The translations under genes and the position numbers were made by a program. 64,000 nt of DNA, from NCBI GenBank assembly GCA_030147525.1, contig JASBVF010000002.1:248001-312000 (forward strand), in the 5' to 3' direction. Source of the DNA: Bacteroidota bacterium (lineage in GTDB: Bacteria; Bacteroidota; Bacteroidia; Chitinophagales; Saprospiraceae). Below, piece by piece: positions 51,718 through 59,681 of this stretch. Numbering within the stretch: the stretch's first letter is position 1; every line of letters begins with the position of its first letter. The notes under the pieces were generated by a model. The model was given only the letters and a program-made list of their open reading frames with translations, was not told where the DNA came from and did no database searches.

Positions 51718-52037
51718 GTCGAAGGTGTTCGTGATAAAGTTTGAAAAATGGAGGATGAATGGGGCCCGGGCAAGAAGGGTTTAAAAGTATAGATGATAAA
51801 CCTTATTTAATGTCTTGAAACAGCGATTTGGGCAGATTTAATTAAATTAAACTTAAACGAAGAAAAATATTTCCGCAAATGAGCGCTGAACCGGAATTAT
51901 TAGTGACTGAATAAGGCGTTAATTTGAAAATAATGTCAAAAAACTGATCGCCTAAAGGTGACAAGTACTAAACTATTAACTTCGCCGCCGGTTTTTCAAA
52001 ATCGTTCAGACGTTAAAATTTAAACTTTCTTTTGCTG
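51718..52037. other. Divergent intergenic region without a supported gene
   Basis: About 320 bases, A/T-rich, between the giant secreted protein gene and the PAP2-like gene. The minus strand has TACTTTTA near 51785-51800, one base off the -7 consensus. No frame or hairpin of note. Confidence 0.45.
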
Positions 52038-52850
52038 ATGGTAAGATTCTGCGGCGGAATGTTGGTCATTTTGCTTTCCACCTCCCCTCTTTTTTCACAG
52101 AAAAAATCTGCTTCACCTTATCGGCTGAACGTGGCCAAAGACCTGACGCTGACTGCAACTGCTGTCAGCCTCTCCCTGACCGATTTCACAAGAGAGCCAA
52201 ATATCGTGCTTCGCAACCAGGAAGAGCCAGGCGGCGTATCCGTCAAACAACTGCTGGGGTTGGAAAAAAATGTGGAGAAAACACTGCCAACCGGTGCAAA
52301 AACCACGAGTGACTGGTTGGCAAGAGGCGCTTTCCTCCTGCCTCTCACGCTGATGACTGACGCTGACATGCGCAGCGACGCCGGTAAACTTTCCGTACTT
52401 TTCTCTGAAACTCTGCTGATTACAAATGGATTGACGCTGATCACCCGGCAGTTCCCGTCCGAAAAAAATATTGGCACCACGCCTGAAATTCCATTGGATG
52501 AAAATCTGATCCCCCGGAGGAGGTTTTCTTTTTTTGCAGGGCAAACTTCCGTTGCTGCCAGCCTCTCATTTTGTACCGCAAAAATCTGGTCGGATTATCA
52601 TCCTGAAAGCAAATGGAAGCCTCTCGTATGGACTGGTGCTGCCTTGATTCCTGCAGCTACGGGCTATTTTCAAAACCAGGCTAACGGCGGGAATTTCAAA
52701 GATGTGGGAGTGGGATATGCGATGGGCGCACTGGTAGGTTTCCTGGTGCCACACCTTCACAAAATTGACCGGCAATCGAAAAGAAAAATCAGGGTGTCAT
52801 CTTCGATGGTTGGCGGAACACCGGTGTTCGTGGTGAGGGGGCTGCTTTGA
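52038..52850 (+). CDS. PAP2-fold protein, probably catalytically inactive
   Basis: 270 residues from the ATG at 52038, with a signal peptide (MVRFCGGMLVILLSTSPLFSQ). The C-terminal half follows the PAP2 lipid-phosphatase plan, but the key positions are changed: the SGHTS motif reads AGQTS (FFAGQTSVAAS), and the second catalytic block, normally RxxxGxHxxxD, reads NQANGGNFKD, losing the Arg and the His while keeping the Asp. The flanking WSDYHPESKWKPLVWTGAA and VGYAMGALVGFLVPHLHK are as in active homologues. It is therefore likely a structural or binding protein, or a decaying gene with an intact frame. It converges on the PorP-OmpA gene. Confidence 0.7.
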   Translation: MVRFCGGMLVILLSTSPLFSQKKSASPYRLNVAKDLTLTATAVSLSLTDFTREPNIVLRNQEEPGGVSVKQLLGLEKNVEKTLPTGAKTTSDWLARGAFLLPLTLMTDADMRSDAGKLSVLFSETLLITNGLTLITRQFPSEKNIGTTPEIPLDENLIPRRRFSFFAGQTSVAASLSFCTAKIWSDYHPESKWKPLVWTGAALIPAATGYFQNQANGGNFKDVGVGYAMGALVGFLVPHLHKIDRQSKRKIRVSSSMVGGTPVFVVRGLL

Positions 52851-52857
52851 GGGTGTA

Positions 52858-52898
52858 TGGGTGTTTGTGAAAATCCCTGCAAACTTCACAAACACCCA
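52858..52898. terminator. Bidirectional terminator, 14-bp perfect stem
   Basis: TGGGTGTTTGTGAA (52858-52871) is perfectly complementary to 52885-52898 around a 13-base loop, between convergent gene ends at 52850 and 52912. Confidence 0.75.
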
Positions 52899-52911
52899 AA
52901 CACACAAAAAC

Positions 52912-54614
52912 TCATTTAAAAATAAACTCCATCTCAACCCGGCGATTCAACTGCTGGCCACCTTCTGAGGAGTTGGTAGCAACCGGCATTTGTTCACCAT
53001 AAAATTCTACGAGCAGCTGCTCTCTGCTGACGCCTCTGTTTACGAGGTAAAACATCACAGCTTCAGCCCGCCGCTTCGAAAGTTCGAGGTTGAACTCGCT
53101 GCTGGCCCTGGCATCCGTGAAGCCTTTGATTCTCAGCTTCCAGTCCTTTCTTTTCACCATCAACTCTGACAAGCGATTGAGGTAAGGGTAAGAATCCTTC
53201 CAGATGTCCGATTTTCCGGTGTCAAAGTAGAGGTTGCGAATAGCCAGTTCAAGTATGTCTAATTCTCCGGCAGTTGCGATCGGACATCCGAAATTTTCAG
53301 GAAGTCCTTTGGTGTAAGGGCACTTGTCTTCATGATCGACGATGCCATCGCCATCGGTGTCCTGCGATGGGCAACCTTCGTTGCGAAGGCTTCCGGGCTC
53401 ATCCGGGCATTTGTCAAATCTGTCAACAATACCATCCATATCCCGGTCGTCGATGGGGCAGCCCTGGTTGGATGCCACGCCGGGCAGGTCAGGACATTTA
53501 TCGATATCATCCCGGATACCGTCGCCATCCCGGTCGCCCCAGGGGCAGCCCTGGTTAGATTTGGGGCCGGGTGTGTTCGGGCATTTGTCCTCCTTGTCAG
53601 GAACGCCGTCACCGTCGCTGTCATCAAGCGAGGCCATAAGCTCATCCGGACTTTCCTCCGGGCAACAGCCGTTATCCTTTGGGCCGGGTTTGTCTGGGCA
53701 TTTGTCCTCCTTGTCGGGGCAACCGTCGCCATCGCTGTCTTTTGGTTTACCAAAACGCAATTCAAGTGAAATTTCATGCGAGCCGTTACTCACGGTACGA
53801 AGGTTGGAGGTGGTGATATCGTAGCCATAGGCGATTTCCATCATTCCAAGATCCACGCCGGCCATGGCTGTTCCGGCATCATTGGAGCGATAAGATCCGC
53901 CAATCCAGAATTTATCAAAACCAACTTTCAAGCCTCCATCCAATTGAGTGGGAGCATTTTCAAAAAATTTCACCAAAACTGACGGCTCAATGCTCAGTTT
54001 TTCATTAAGCCTGTATTTATAACCCGCCAGCGCATAATAGTGCCGGCGCAGTTGACTTCCACCAGCCTGATTGGTGAAATCAATTTCTTCTTCCAACACC
54101 TGTGGAACGGAAAACCCGGCATAAAAATCTCGGGCCTGCAGGTAAACGCCTGCATTAAAATCGAAAAAACGCTTGCCATCCTGGCCCGCCGGTACCAATA
54201 TATCTACATCGTCGGTAACCCGAACATTGTCTGTTAACCTCATGGAATAATACCCCACTGAACCGCCGACAGAAATGCGGACATCTTTGGCGAGCGGCTG
54301 AACAAAGTTGAACATACCGTAACCGCCAGAGCGATTGATGACACCAGCCTGATCGTTGAAAAATATCCGCCAATGCCGACAGGCACGGGCTTCAGCCGCC
54401 CACGCAAACCGGCAACCATTGTTTTGGGCGCTCCCTCCAATCCTGTCCACTGGTTTCGGTAAACGAGGTTGGCAACCACTCCTGCCGAATCCATGTTAAT
54501 AGCAGGATTAAAGCCGTAGCGATTCATCATAAAATTGGTGAAAAGAGGATACTGTTGCGAGAAGGCCAGTTGAGTAAGAAAAAGAAAAATGATACTTAAA
54601 TATAGGTGTCTCAT
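52912..54614 (-). CDS. PorP/SprF-type outer-membrane protein fused to TSP3 repeats and OmpA domain, interrupted by a frameshift
   Basis: Read as one gene of about 567 residues. From the ATG at 54614: signal peptide (MRHLYLSIIFLFLTQLAFS), PorP/SprF barrel (about 20-255; QQYPLFTNFMMNRYGFNPAI), five thrombospondin type 3 calcium-binding repeats (about 285-420; DSDGDGVPDKEDKCP) and a C-terminal OmpA peptidoglycan-binding domain (about 450-567; LNRRVEMEFIFK). The frame shifts by one base at a run of five A on the + strand (54359-54363): upstream the frame reads GIGGYF and then nonsense; in the other frame FNDQAGV continues the family sequence. One extra T on the coding strand would restore it. PorP/SprF proteins anchor or export T9SS type B adhesins; two adhesin-like genes lie just upstream. 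Either a sequencing slip or a real mutation. Confidence 0.8.
54359..54363 (-). other. Frameshift site in the PorP-OmpA gene
   Basis: Five-base homopolymer (A on +, T on the coding strand) at which the reading frame changes by -1. Without it, the two open parts are 52912-54450 and 54240-54614, overlapping, and each alone lacks half of the PorP barrel. Confidence 0.8.
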
Positions 54615-54663
54615 GAAATTTGTCTTTAGGATGTGTCTTTGGGAGTCAATGAAAAACGAACAA

Positions 54664-54705
54664 TTGGAGGGTTTAATGGACATGTTTTACAATTAAACCC
54701 TCCAA
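54664..54705 (-). terminator. Hairpin between the type B cargo gene and the PorP-OmpA gene
   Basis: A perfect 14-bp stem (TTGGAGGGTTTAAT, 54664-54677, with 54692-54705) lies downstream of the stop at 54729. T-rich sequence follows in the minus direction, so transcription may be reduced before the PorP gene. Confidence 0.65.
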
Positions 54706-54728
54706 CATTTTCAAGCGTCTGAAGTCTG

Positions 54729-55955
54729 TTATCTCAGGATCGAGATCGAGCCGGAGTAAACTGTTTTCTCGGCATTATTCAGTTTCAAAAGGTAGAAATA
54801 AGCTCCTACCGGCAGTGGATTTCCCTGGTTGTTGGTGCCAGACCAGTTATTAGTGTAAGGTTTCACCTGATAAACGACGTTGCCCCAACGATTGAAAATC
54901 TGAAGCTCATTGTTGGGGAAGCTCTCGATACCTGGAACAATCCAGACATCGTTGGCGCCGTCGCCGTTGGGTGTGATGAGGTTGTCAAACTCAAACCCTT
55001 CACAAACGGTCAACACGCCGGCGTCAAAACTTTCCGAACAGCCTGCAGCATCTGTCACCGTCACCGAATACAGACCGCCTGCCAGTCCACTGACATCTTC
55101 CTGTGTCGTACCATTAGACCATAGAAAGGTGTAAGGTGCCGTACCACCCGAAACAGTGATATCCACAGCCCCGTCTTTTGATCCGGTACAGCTCTCCACT
55201 GTCACCGCCTTATCAACGCTGATAGCATCCGGAGTCCCTACCGTCGCAATGGAAGAAAAGGAGCAACCGCTGGCGTCAGTTATCGTGAAACTGTAAGGTC
55301 CGGCCGCAAGGTCTACGATGCTGGAGCTTGTCTGCCCGTTCGACCATTGGTAGCTAACCGAGCTTTGTGCATTGACAGGAATCAGCGTGACGATACCTGT
55401 TTCATCACCATAACAAGTCGTAGGAATTATGTCGGTATAAGCCCCGAAGGAAGCCTTCGAGACGTTGATGCTGTAAGCTGTACTGAATTCACAGCTACCC
55501 GTAGTGACCGTTAAAGTGATGATCTTCGTACCGGTGGTTGCATACACCACGCTCAGAGGATCTTCCTGGCTGGACGTAGGCGGCAAGGCATCCTGTCCAA
55601 AGTTCCACGAGAAAGTAGTATTTGCCTCTGGCACATCGGCATAGGCAAAGCTGTACCGTTGCCCGCAGGCATCATTGATAAAATTCGTTGTGAAAAGCGC
55701 CTGTGGTGCATTCGTGCAGGCGGGGTCGGTAGTGGAAGAGCGGGGCGGCTGCTCGAACCCCTGGCGCAGCGTGACGCTCCCGTTGGAAATCGTACCTGCG
55801 TTAGGTGGCTGCCCGGCCGTACCTGAAATGTAAATGCCTCCGGCGGTGTTGGAGCCTCCAATACTGGAAATCACACTCCTCCGCACCCCCTGGGCTTGCA
55901 TATCAAAATGGAAAAGCACCAGCAGTAGTGCAATTCCGGGAATAAATTTTTTCAT
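54729..55955 (-). CDS. Secreted SprB-repeat protein with type B (CHU_C) sorting domain
   Basis: 408 residues from the ATG at 55955, where the signal peptide begins (MKKFIPGIALLLVLFHFDMQAQG). The mature N-terminus RRSVISSIGGSNTAG is a common opening of such cargo, followed by a PKD-like domain (about 80-170; NTTFSWNFGQDALPP), two SprB repeats (about 175-310; GPYSFTITDASGCSFSS, GLYSVTVTDAAGCS) and a gliding-motility-associated C-terminal domain (about 320-408; NLITPNGDGANDVWIVPG, FNRWGNVVYQVK). Type B cargo needs a cognate PorP/SprF protein, and one is encoded immediately downstream. A T9SS surface adhesin is likely. Confidence 0.88.
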   Translation of the reverse strand: MKKFIPGIALLLVLFHFDMQAQGVRRSVISSIGGSNTAGGIYISGTAGQPPNAGTISNGSVTLRQGFEQPPRSSTTDPACTNAPQALFTTNFINDACGQRYSFAYADVPEANTTFSWNFGQDALPPTSSQEDPLSVVYATTGTKIITLTVTTGSCEFSTAYSINVSKASFGAYTDIIPTTCYGDETGIVTLIPVNAQSSVSYQWSNGQTSSSIVDLAAGPYSFTITDASGCSFSSIATVGTPDAISVDKAVTVESCTGSKDGAVDITVSGGTAPYTFLWSNGTTQEDVSGLAGGLYSVTVTDAAGCSESFDAGVLTVCEGFEFDNLITPNGDGANDVWIVPGIESFPNNELQIFNRWGNVVYQVKPYTNNWSGTNNQGNPLPVGAYFYLLKLNNAEKTVYSGSISILR

Positions 55956-56003
55956 GAGCAATGAATTTGTTGTGCTTTAAACAGTTTTTGAAAACGGGTG
56001 ACT

Positions 56004-56017
56004 GTTGTTCGAACAAC
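56004..56017. repeat. Perfect 14-bp palindrome
   Basis: GTTGTTCGAACAAC lies between the stop at 56022 and the start at 55955 of the adhesin locus. It has no loop, so it is more like a protein-binding site than a terminator. Confidence 0.5.
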
Positions 56018-56021
56018 TGCA

Positions 56022-57362
56022 TCATTGCGGTATGAGGTAACCGGAAATAATCACCTCATTGTTGCCAAGGTTCCTGACCTGAATACCGCCCGGAATAACC
56101 AAAGCCTTAAAAGTAGATACAAACGTACTCATCGTAAAGCCGTCCAGCGTAAGCGGGGAGCTTTGATCAATTCCGCTTTTAATCACAAGGTTTTTGCCAA
56201 AAGGCACCTGGTAAAAGTTACCCTGATTAGGTTTCAGCACTTTCAAAACCGGCGTGATGAATGGGTCGATTGGTTTGAAAAAACCGATACAGCGACATTC
56301 GTCAATCACTGTTCCCGGCTGCAGGATCGGGAGGTTGGGTCCAGTTTTATGAATGCCAAAAGAGTTGCCGACACCTGGCAGGATGATTTCATTCTCACAG
56401 GCAGTGATGTAAAAAACACTGTCGGCAGGAACAGTAATCTGGTCGGGAATAAAAACGTACTTCGCACCGGCGACACCCTGCGGGAAATCAAGGTCAGAAC
56501 CTGCAGCATTGAAGTTTGACAGATTCGACAGGTCGATGGAAGTATTGGTTTTCGTCAGACTTAACAAGCCGGTGCTGCTGTCAAAAGTCAGTTCCTGAAT
56601 TTCGTTCGTCGGGTCAGCGTCAGGATCAGAAGCGTTCAGGTTGATAGGTGGAGCGTTGCTGCCGCTGAGCGAAAGCATGGGGCCGTTGACAATCAAATCC
56701 TGAATTTCGTTTGTTGGATCATGATCCGGGTCAGCGGCATTCAGGTTGATAGCAACCGGGCTGCCTGACAGCGAAAGCGAGCTTCCGTTCAGCGAAAGCT
56801 CCTGCAATTCGTTGGTTGGATCGGTATCGTTATCGTTGATATTGGTGAAAGTAGTGATCGAAACCAGCGCAGTATCGGCATAGTTAGCATGGATAGCATT
56901 GTTGGTTACGGAAGAACTGTCAGCGTAAATCGAGGTGTTTGAAGCCTGTGACTTTTCAGCGTGGAGTGCGTAAGGAACAGAAAGCAGTTGGTTCGTGCCA
57001 ACCAAAACAAAATTGGTACACTGATCGTCGAGGCTCATTTCAATTTTCAGAAAATGCTTTGTGTCTCCCCACTTGATGTTGGCAAAGTCCGTCTGCGTGC
57101 CTCCGATCGCAGTTCCTTCACCAATTTGGAGGGTAAAAAGCCCATATTCGTCAGTCGTGATGCCGGTGTGTACTTCCTTCCATTGTTCCGTTCCGGTGAA
57201 CGTATTGCTCAGGATGGTGGAACGAATGCAAAGAGCGGTGTTCTTGAGTTCACTGCCGCTTGCGTCAACCGCTACAGCCTGATAGGAGAATTTTTGCGGA
57301 GCCTGAGCAAAGAGGCAGAGTGAAAAGAAAGTCAGTGTAGTTAAAACCAGTAATTTCTTCAT
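56022..57362 (-). CDS. Secreted fibre/stalk-like protein with DPTNE repeats
   Basis: 446 residues: signal peptide (MKKLLVLTTLTFFSLCLFAQ), an N-terminal domain common in Bacteroidota surface proteins (FSYQAVAVDASGSELKNTAL, VPYALHAEKS, about 22-140), and a middle part with three repeats of the form DxDPTNEIQ/LQ-L (about 180-290), each followed by LNGSSLSLSGS-like beta segments, as in trimeric fibre stalks. The C-terminal 150 residues form an unassigned head. There is no obvious T9SS sorting domain. It is the first gene of the minus-strand run that continues with a type B cargo protein and the PorP-OmpA gene. Confidence 0.7.
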   Translation of the reverse strand: MKKLLVLTTLTFFSLCLFAQAPQKFSYQAVAVDASGSELKNTALCIRSTILSNTFTGTEQWKEVHTGITTDEYGLFTLQIGEGTAIGGTQTDFANIKWGDTKHFLKIEMSLDDQCTNFVLVGTNQLLSVPYALHAEKSQASNTSIYADSSSVTNNAIHANYADTALVSITTFTNINDNDTDPTNELQELSLNGSSLSLSGSPVAINLNAADPDHDPTNEIQDLIVNGPMLSLSGSNAPPINLNASDPDADPTNEIQELTFDSSTGLLSLTKTNTSIDLSNLSNFNAAGSDLDFPQGVAGAKYVFIPDQITVPADSVFYITACENEIILPGVGNSFGIHKTGPNLPILQPGTVIDECRCIGFFKPIDPFITPVLKVLKPNQGNFYQVPFGKNLVIKSGIDQSSPLTLDGFTMSTFVSTFKALVIPGGIQVRNLGNNEVIISGYLIPQ

Positions 57363-57718
57363 GAAACAATAATTAGTTCGAGATTAGATTTTTCAACAAA
57401 TGAAAAAAAATTGTTATTCAAGGACGTTACCCTAACGTATAGAATACGCTCAGGTTGCGTTCAGCAAGTTTGTTCGAAGCAAAATTTAAGGGCGAGGTGC
57501 AAAGAAAGGATGTTTAATCTAAATACCTATATATAAGTATCTTTTTTAGTGCAACTTAACCAACATTTATTCCAAAATAAAAATATGTAAAATAAAATGC
57601 AAAATTAGCTATATGACGTCAGGAAAACAAATTGTCAGGCTATTAAAACTTTATGCGATGCCAAATAACTATGTCAGGGGTACTATATTTGCCAACCCAA
57701 ATCAAAAAGCAAAAATAA
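57363..57718. other. A/T-rich divergent intergenic region
   Basis: About 356 bases between the fibre-protein gene (minus) and the Nudix gene (plus). It includes a -7-like TATATTTG at 57684-57691, listed separately. No gene or strong hairpin recognised. Confidence 0.5.
57684..57691 (+). promoter_or_regulatory. Putative -7 box for the Nudix gene
   Basis: TATATTTG matches TAnnTTTG and lies 27 bases upstream of the ATG at 57719. Confidence 0.5.
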
Positions 57719-58141
57719 ATGGCAGACATTAACCTGAAAGTTCGCCTGATTCTTTACAACAAAGGCAGCATCCTCCTCCTCCGGCAGAAGAAAGCACAGG
57801 GCGGAAATTACACGCTGGTCGGTGGAACGATCGAGCTAACGGAGTATGCCATGCAGGCGTTGATACGAGAAGCAGAAGAAGAAGCCGGCATTTTATTAAA
57901 AGAAAAAGATCTGCTCCTGGCCCATGTTCTTCATAAACGCACCAGAAATAACGGTCACCGCATCACACTGTACTTCAAGGCATCAAAATGGGAAGGAAAA
58001 TTAAAAACCGGTGAGCCAAATAAATTTAAAGGTGTCGTCTGGTTTTCCCTTGACAACCTGCCCGCCAATCTTTCCGAAACCGTCCGACACGTTTTAAAAC
58101 AGTACCGGGACGGGCACATGTACTCTGAGTTCAGAATCTAA
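57719..58141 (+). CDS. Nudix hydrolase
   Basis: 140 residues. The Nudix box is complete: GGTIELTEYAMQALIREAEE followed by EAGI, matching GX5EX7REUXEEXGU. Such enzymes cleave nucleoside diphosphates linked to another group. The C-terminal part GVVWFSLDNLPANLSETVRH is typical of the MutT/ADP-ribose type. It is a single gene with a strong terminator; the natural substrate cannot be told from the sequence. Confidence 0.9.
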   Translation: MADINLKVRLILYNKGSILLLRQKKAQGGNYTLVGGTIELTEYAMQALIREAEEEAGILLKEKDLLLAHVLHKRTRNNGHRITLYFKASKWEGKLKTGEPNKFKGVVWFSLDNLPANLSETVRHVLKQYRDGHMYSEFRI

Positions 58142-58145
58142 GTCC

Positions 58146-58188
58146 AAAGAAAAAGGGCCGCAGGAAATTCCTGCGGCCCTTTTTCTTT
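58146..58188. terminator. Bidirectional terminator, 21-bp perfect stem
   Basis: Arms 58146-58166 and 58168-58188 are perfectly complementary with a single central A, so the actual loop forms from the inner bases. A tracts and T tracts flank it. It separates the convergent Nudix and cysteine-rich genes. Confidence 0.9.
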
Positions 58189-58203
58189 TCATGGAAAACA
58201 CAA

Positions 58204-58671
58204 TTAGTTGTTCTCTCCGCTTACCAGTTTAACTTTAGCACCGGATTCAGTGCTTTCAGTGGAAGCTTTTTCTGCTTTTTTATCGCAGCCGGCTTTTGCG
58301 CCTTTTGCACAGCAGGCCTTTTTCTCAGTGGAGGAAACTTTGGTTGCAGAAGCTGTCTTCGTGCAAGCGGCCTTCTCCGACGGAGATACGTTGACAAATT
58401 TGTTAGACTTGGTGCAGTATTCAACGGAAGTGTAGCTTACTTTTCCGGTGGTAGCGCAAACCTCTTTGCGGGCAAAAGAAACTTCACCGGTATTGGAAAC
58501 CTGCTTTACAATGCTGGCATCCTCGGTTGCTGCTTTTTCAGCATCAGCTGTAGAAGTGCAGGAAACTTTTTCAGCAGAGGCAGTTTTTGATGCACAGCAT
58601 GCTTTTTTCTGGGCATTTGCTGCAAAGGCGAAAAGGCCAATGAAAGCGAAAAGAAAGAATAGTTTTTTCAT
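58204..58671 (-). CDS. Cysteine- and lysine-rich secreted small protein
   Basis: 155 residues from the ATG at 58671, where a signal peptide begins (MKKLFFLFAFIGLFAFAANAQ); an earlier frame start at 58815 lacks a leader. The mature part of about 135 residues is rich in Lys, Ala, Ser and Thr and holds nine cysteines, two of them in KKACCAS at the start and two in KKACCAKG near the end, with GCDKK after it. The central part (SNTGEVSFARKEVCATTGKV) looks ordered while the flanks look flexible. No family is recognised. Paired cysteines could bind metal or link the protein to the surface. A good promoter lies at 58743-58773. Confidence 0.6.
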   Translation of the reverse strand: MKKLFFLFAFIGLFAFAANAQKKACCASKTASAEKVSCTSTADAEKAATEDASIVKQVSNTGEVSFARKEVCATTGKVSYTSVEYCTKSNKFVNVSPSEKAACTKTASATKVSSTEKKACCAKGAKAGCDKKAEKASTESTESGAKVKLVSGENN

Positions 58672-58742
58672 GTGAATTAAGATTTTTACTTGATTTTGAT
58701 TTGAAATAAAGATGTTCGTAAACTCTTTATACAAGACGATGC

Positions 58743-58773
58743 CAAAAATAGAAAAGAGAAGCCTCTTCTGCAA
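58743..58773 (-). promoter_or_regulatory. Promoter of the cysteine-rich protein gene
   Basis: On the minus strand TTG (58771-58773) is followed after 20 bases by TATTTTTG (58743-58750). The leader to the ATG at 58671 is about 70 bases. Confidence 0.6.
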
Positions 58774-58864
58774 TATTGATTTTTTGTTTAGCAGTTTTTT
58801 AACCTTTTTGATCAATGCGATACAGTTTCAACGGCGCCGAACTTTTACGCTTTCGAATTTTGGT

Positions 58865-58872
58865 TACCTTTG
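58865..58872 (+). promoter_or_regulatory. Putative -7 box for the lipoprotein gene
   Basis: TACCTTTG, an exact fit to TAnnTTTG, 69 bases before the ATG at 58942. Confidence 0.5.
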
Positions 58873-58941
58873 AACGGCTTTAATCGTCTAACTGCCAGGT
58901 AAAACTTTTCTTACCACCTTGCCCCCTTAATAATGTCATTT

Positions 58942-59457
58942 ATGAAAAAAATATTACCCTTTTTTTTGTTGTCGGCACTGTTCTTTGCTAACTGTAAAGT
59001 GGTAAAATACACCCCTGCCAATTTACCCGTCAATCAACTCATCTTCGGCAACGGCGGCGGCTTCGCAGGTATCGAAACCTCCTACATCCTGCTGGAAAAC
59101 GGGCAGGTTTTCAAACAGGTGGGCGTGAATGGTACCTACCAGGAGCTCAAACCCATCAATCGAAAAAAAGCAAAAGCCATGTTCGAGAAAGCTGTTACTC
59201 TCCAGCTTTTTAAACTCGACATCAACCAACCCGGCAATCTTTATTATTTCGTCCGGGAAATCAATCAGCAGATCGACAGCAAAGTAACCTGGGGGGCGGG
59301 CGATTTTCTTCCCCCTCAAGGATTGGTCTTCCTCTACAAAGACCTGGCAGCGCTGGTGAAAGACCGGGAAGTGATCGGAGAGGGCAAAAAAGCCAACCTG
59401 AGCGAAGAAGAAAAAGAAAAACAGGAGAAGAAAAAGAAAGACGAATTAGGCTGGTAA
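58942..59457 (+). CDS. Predicted lipoprotein, conserved hypothetical
   Basis: 171 residues from the ATG at 58942 (an ATG at 58933 would add three residues). The signal peptide ends in the lipobox FFANC, so Cys18 is probably lipidated. The mature part has a FGNGGGFAGIETSYILLENG block that resembles a common domain of small Bacteroidota lipoproteins, and a charged, lysine/glutamate-rich tail (SEEEKEKQEKKKKDELGW) likely flexible. Function unknown. The gene is single, between divergent and tandem neighbours. Confidence 0.65.
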   Translation: MKKILPFFLLSALFFANCKVVKYTPANLPVNQLIFGNGGGFAGIETSYILLENGQVFKQVGVNGTYQELKPINRKKAKAMFEKAVTLQLFKLDINQPGNLYYFVREINQQIDSKVTWGAGDFLPPQGLVFLYKDLAALVKDREVIGEGKKANLSEEEKEKQEKKKKDELGW

Positions 59458-59681
59458 GGTAATACTACCACCTGACTTTATTTTGCGGAGCAAGCAGGTT
59501 TACGAACAACCCAATAGCTAAAAAACTGATTTTCAAATATTTAAAACCATGTTTTTTTTTCGTAAACTACTCTTTTGTTGAATTTAAACTACCCACCTTT
59601 TACCCTGCACGACTACTTCAGCACCCCAGCTTACAGCTGCGCCTGTTTGCTGCTTTTTTAAAAATCTAAAATCATCCTGAC

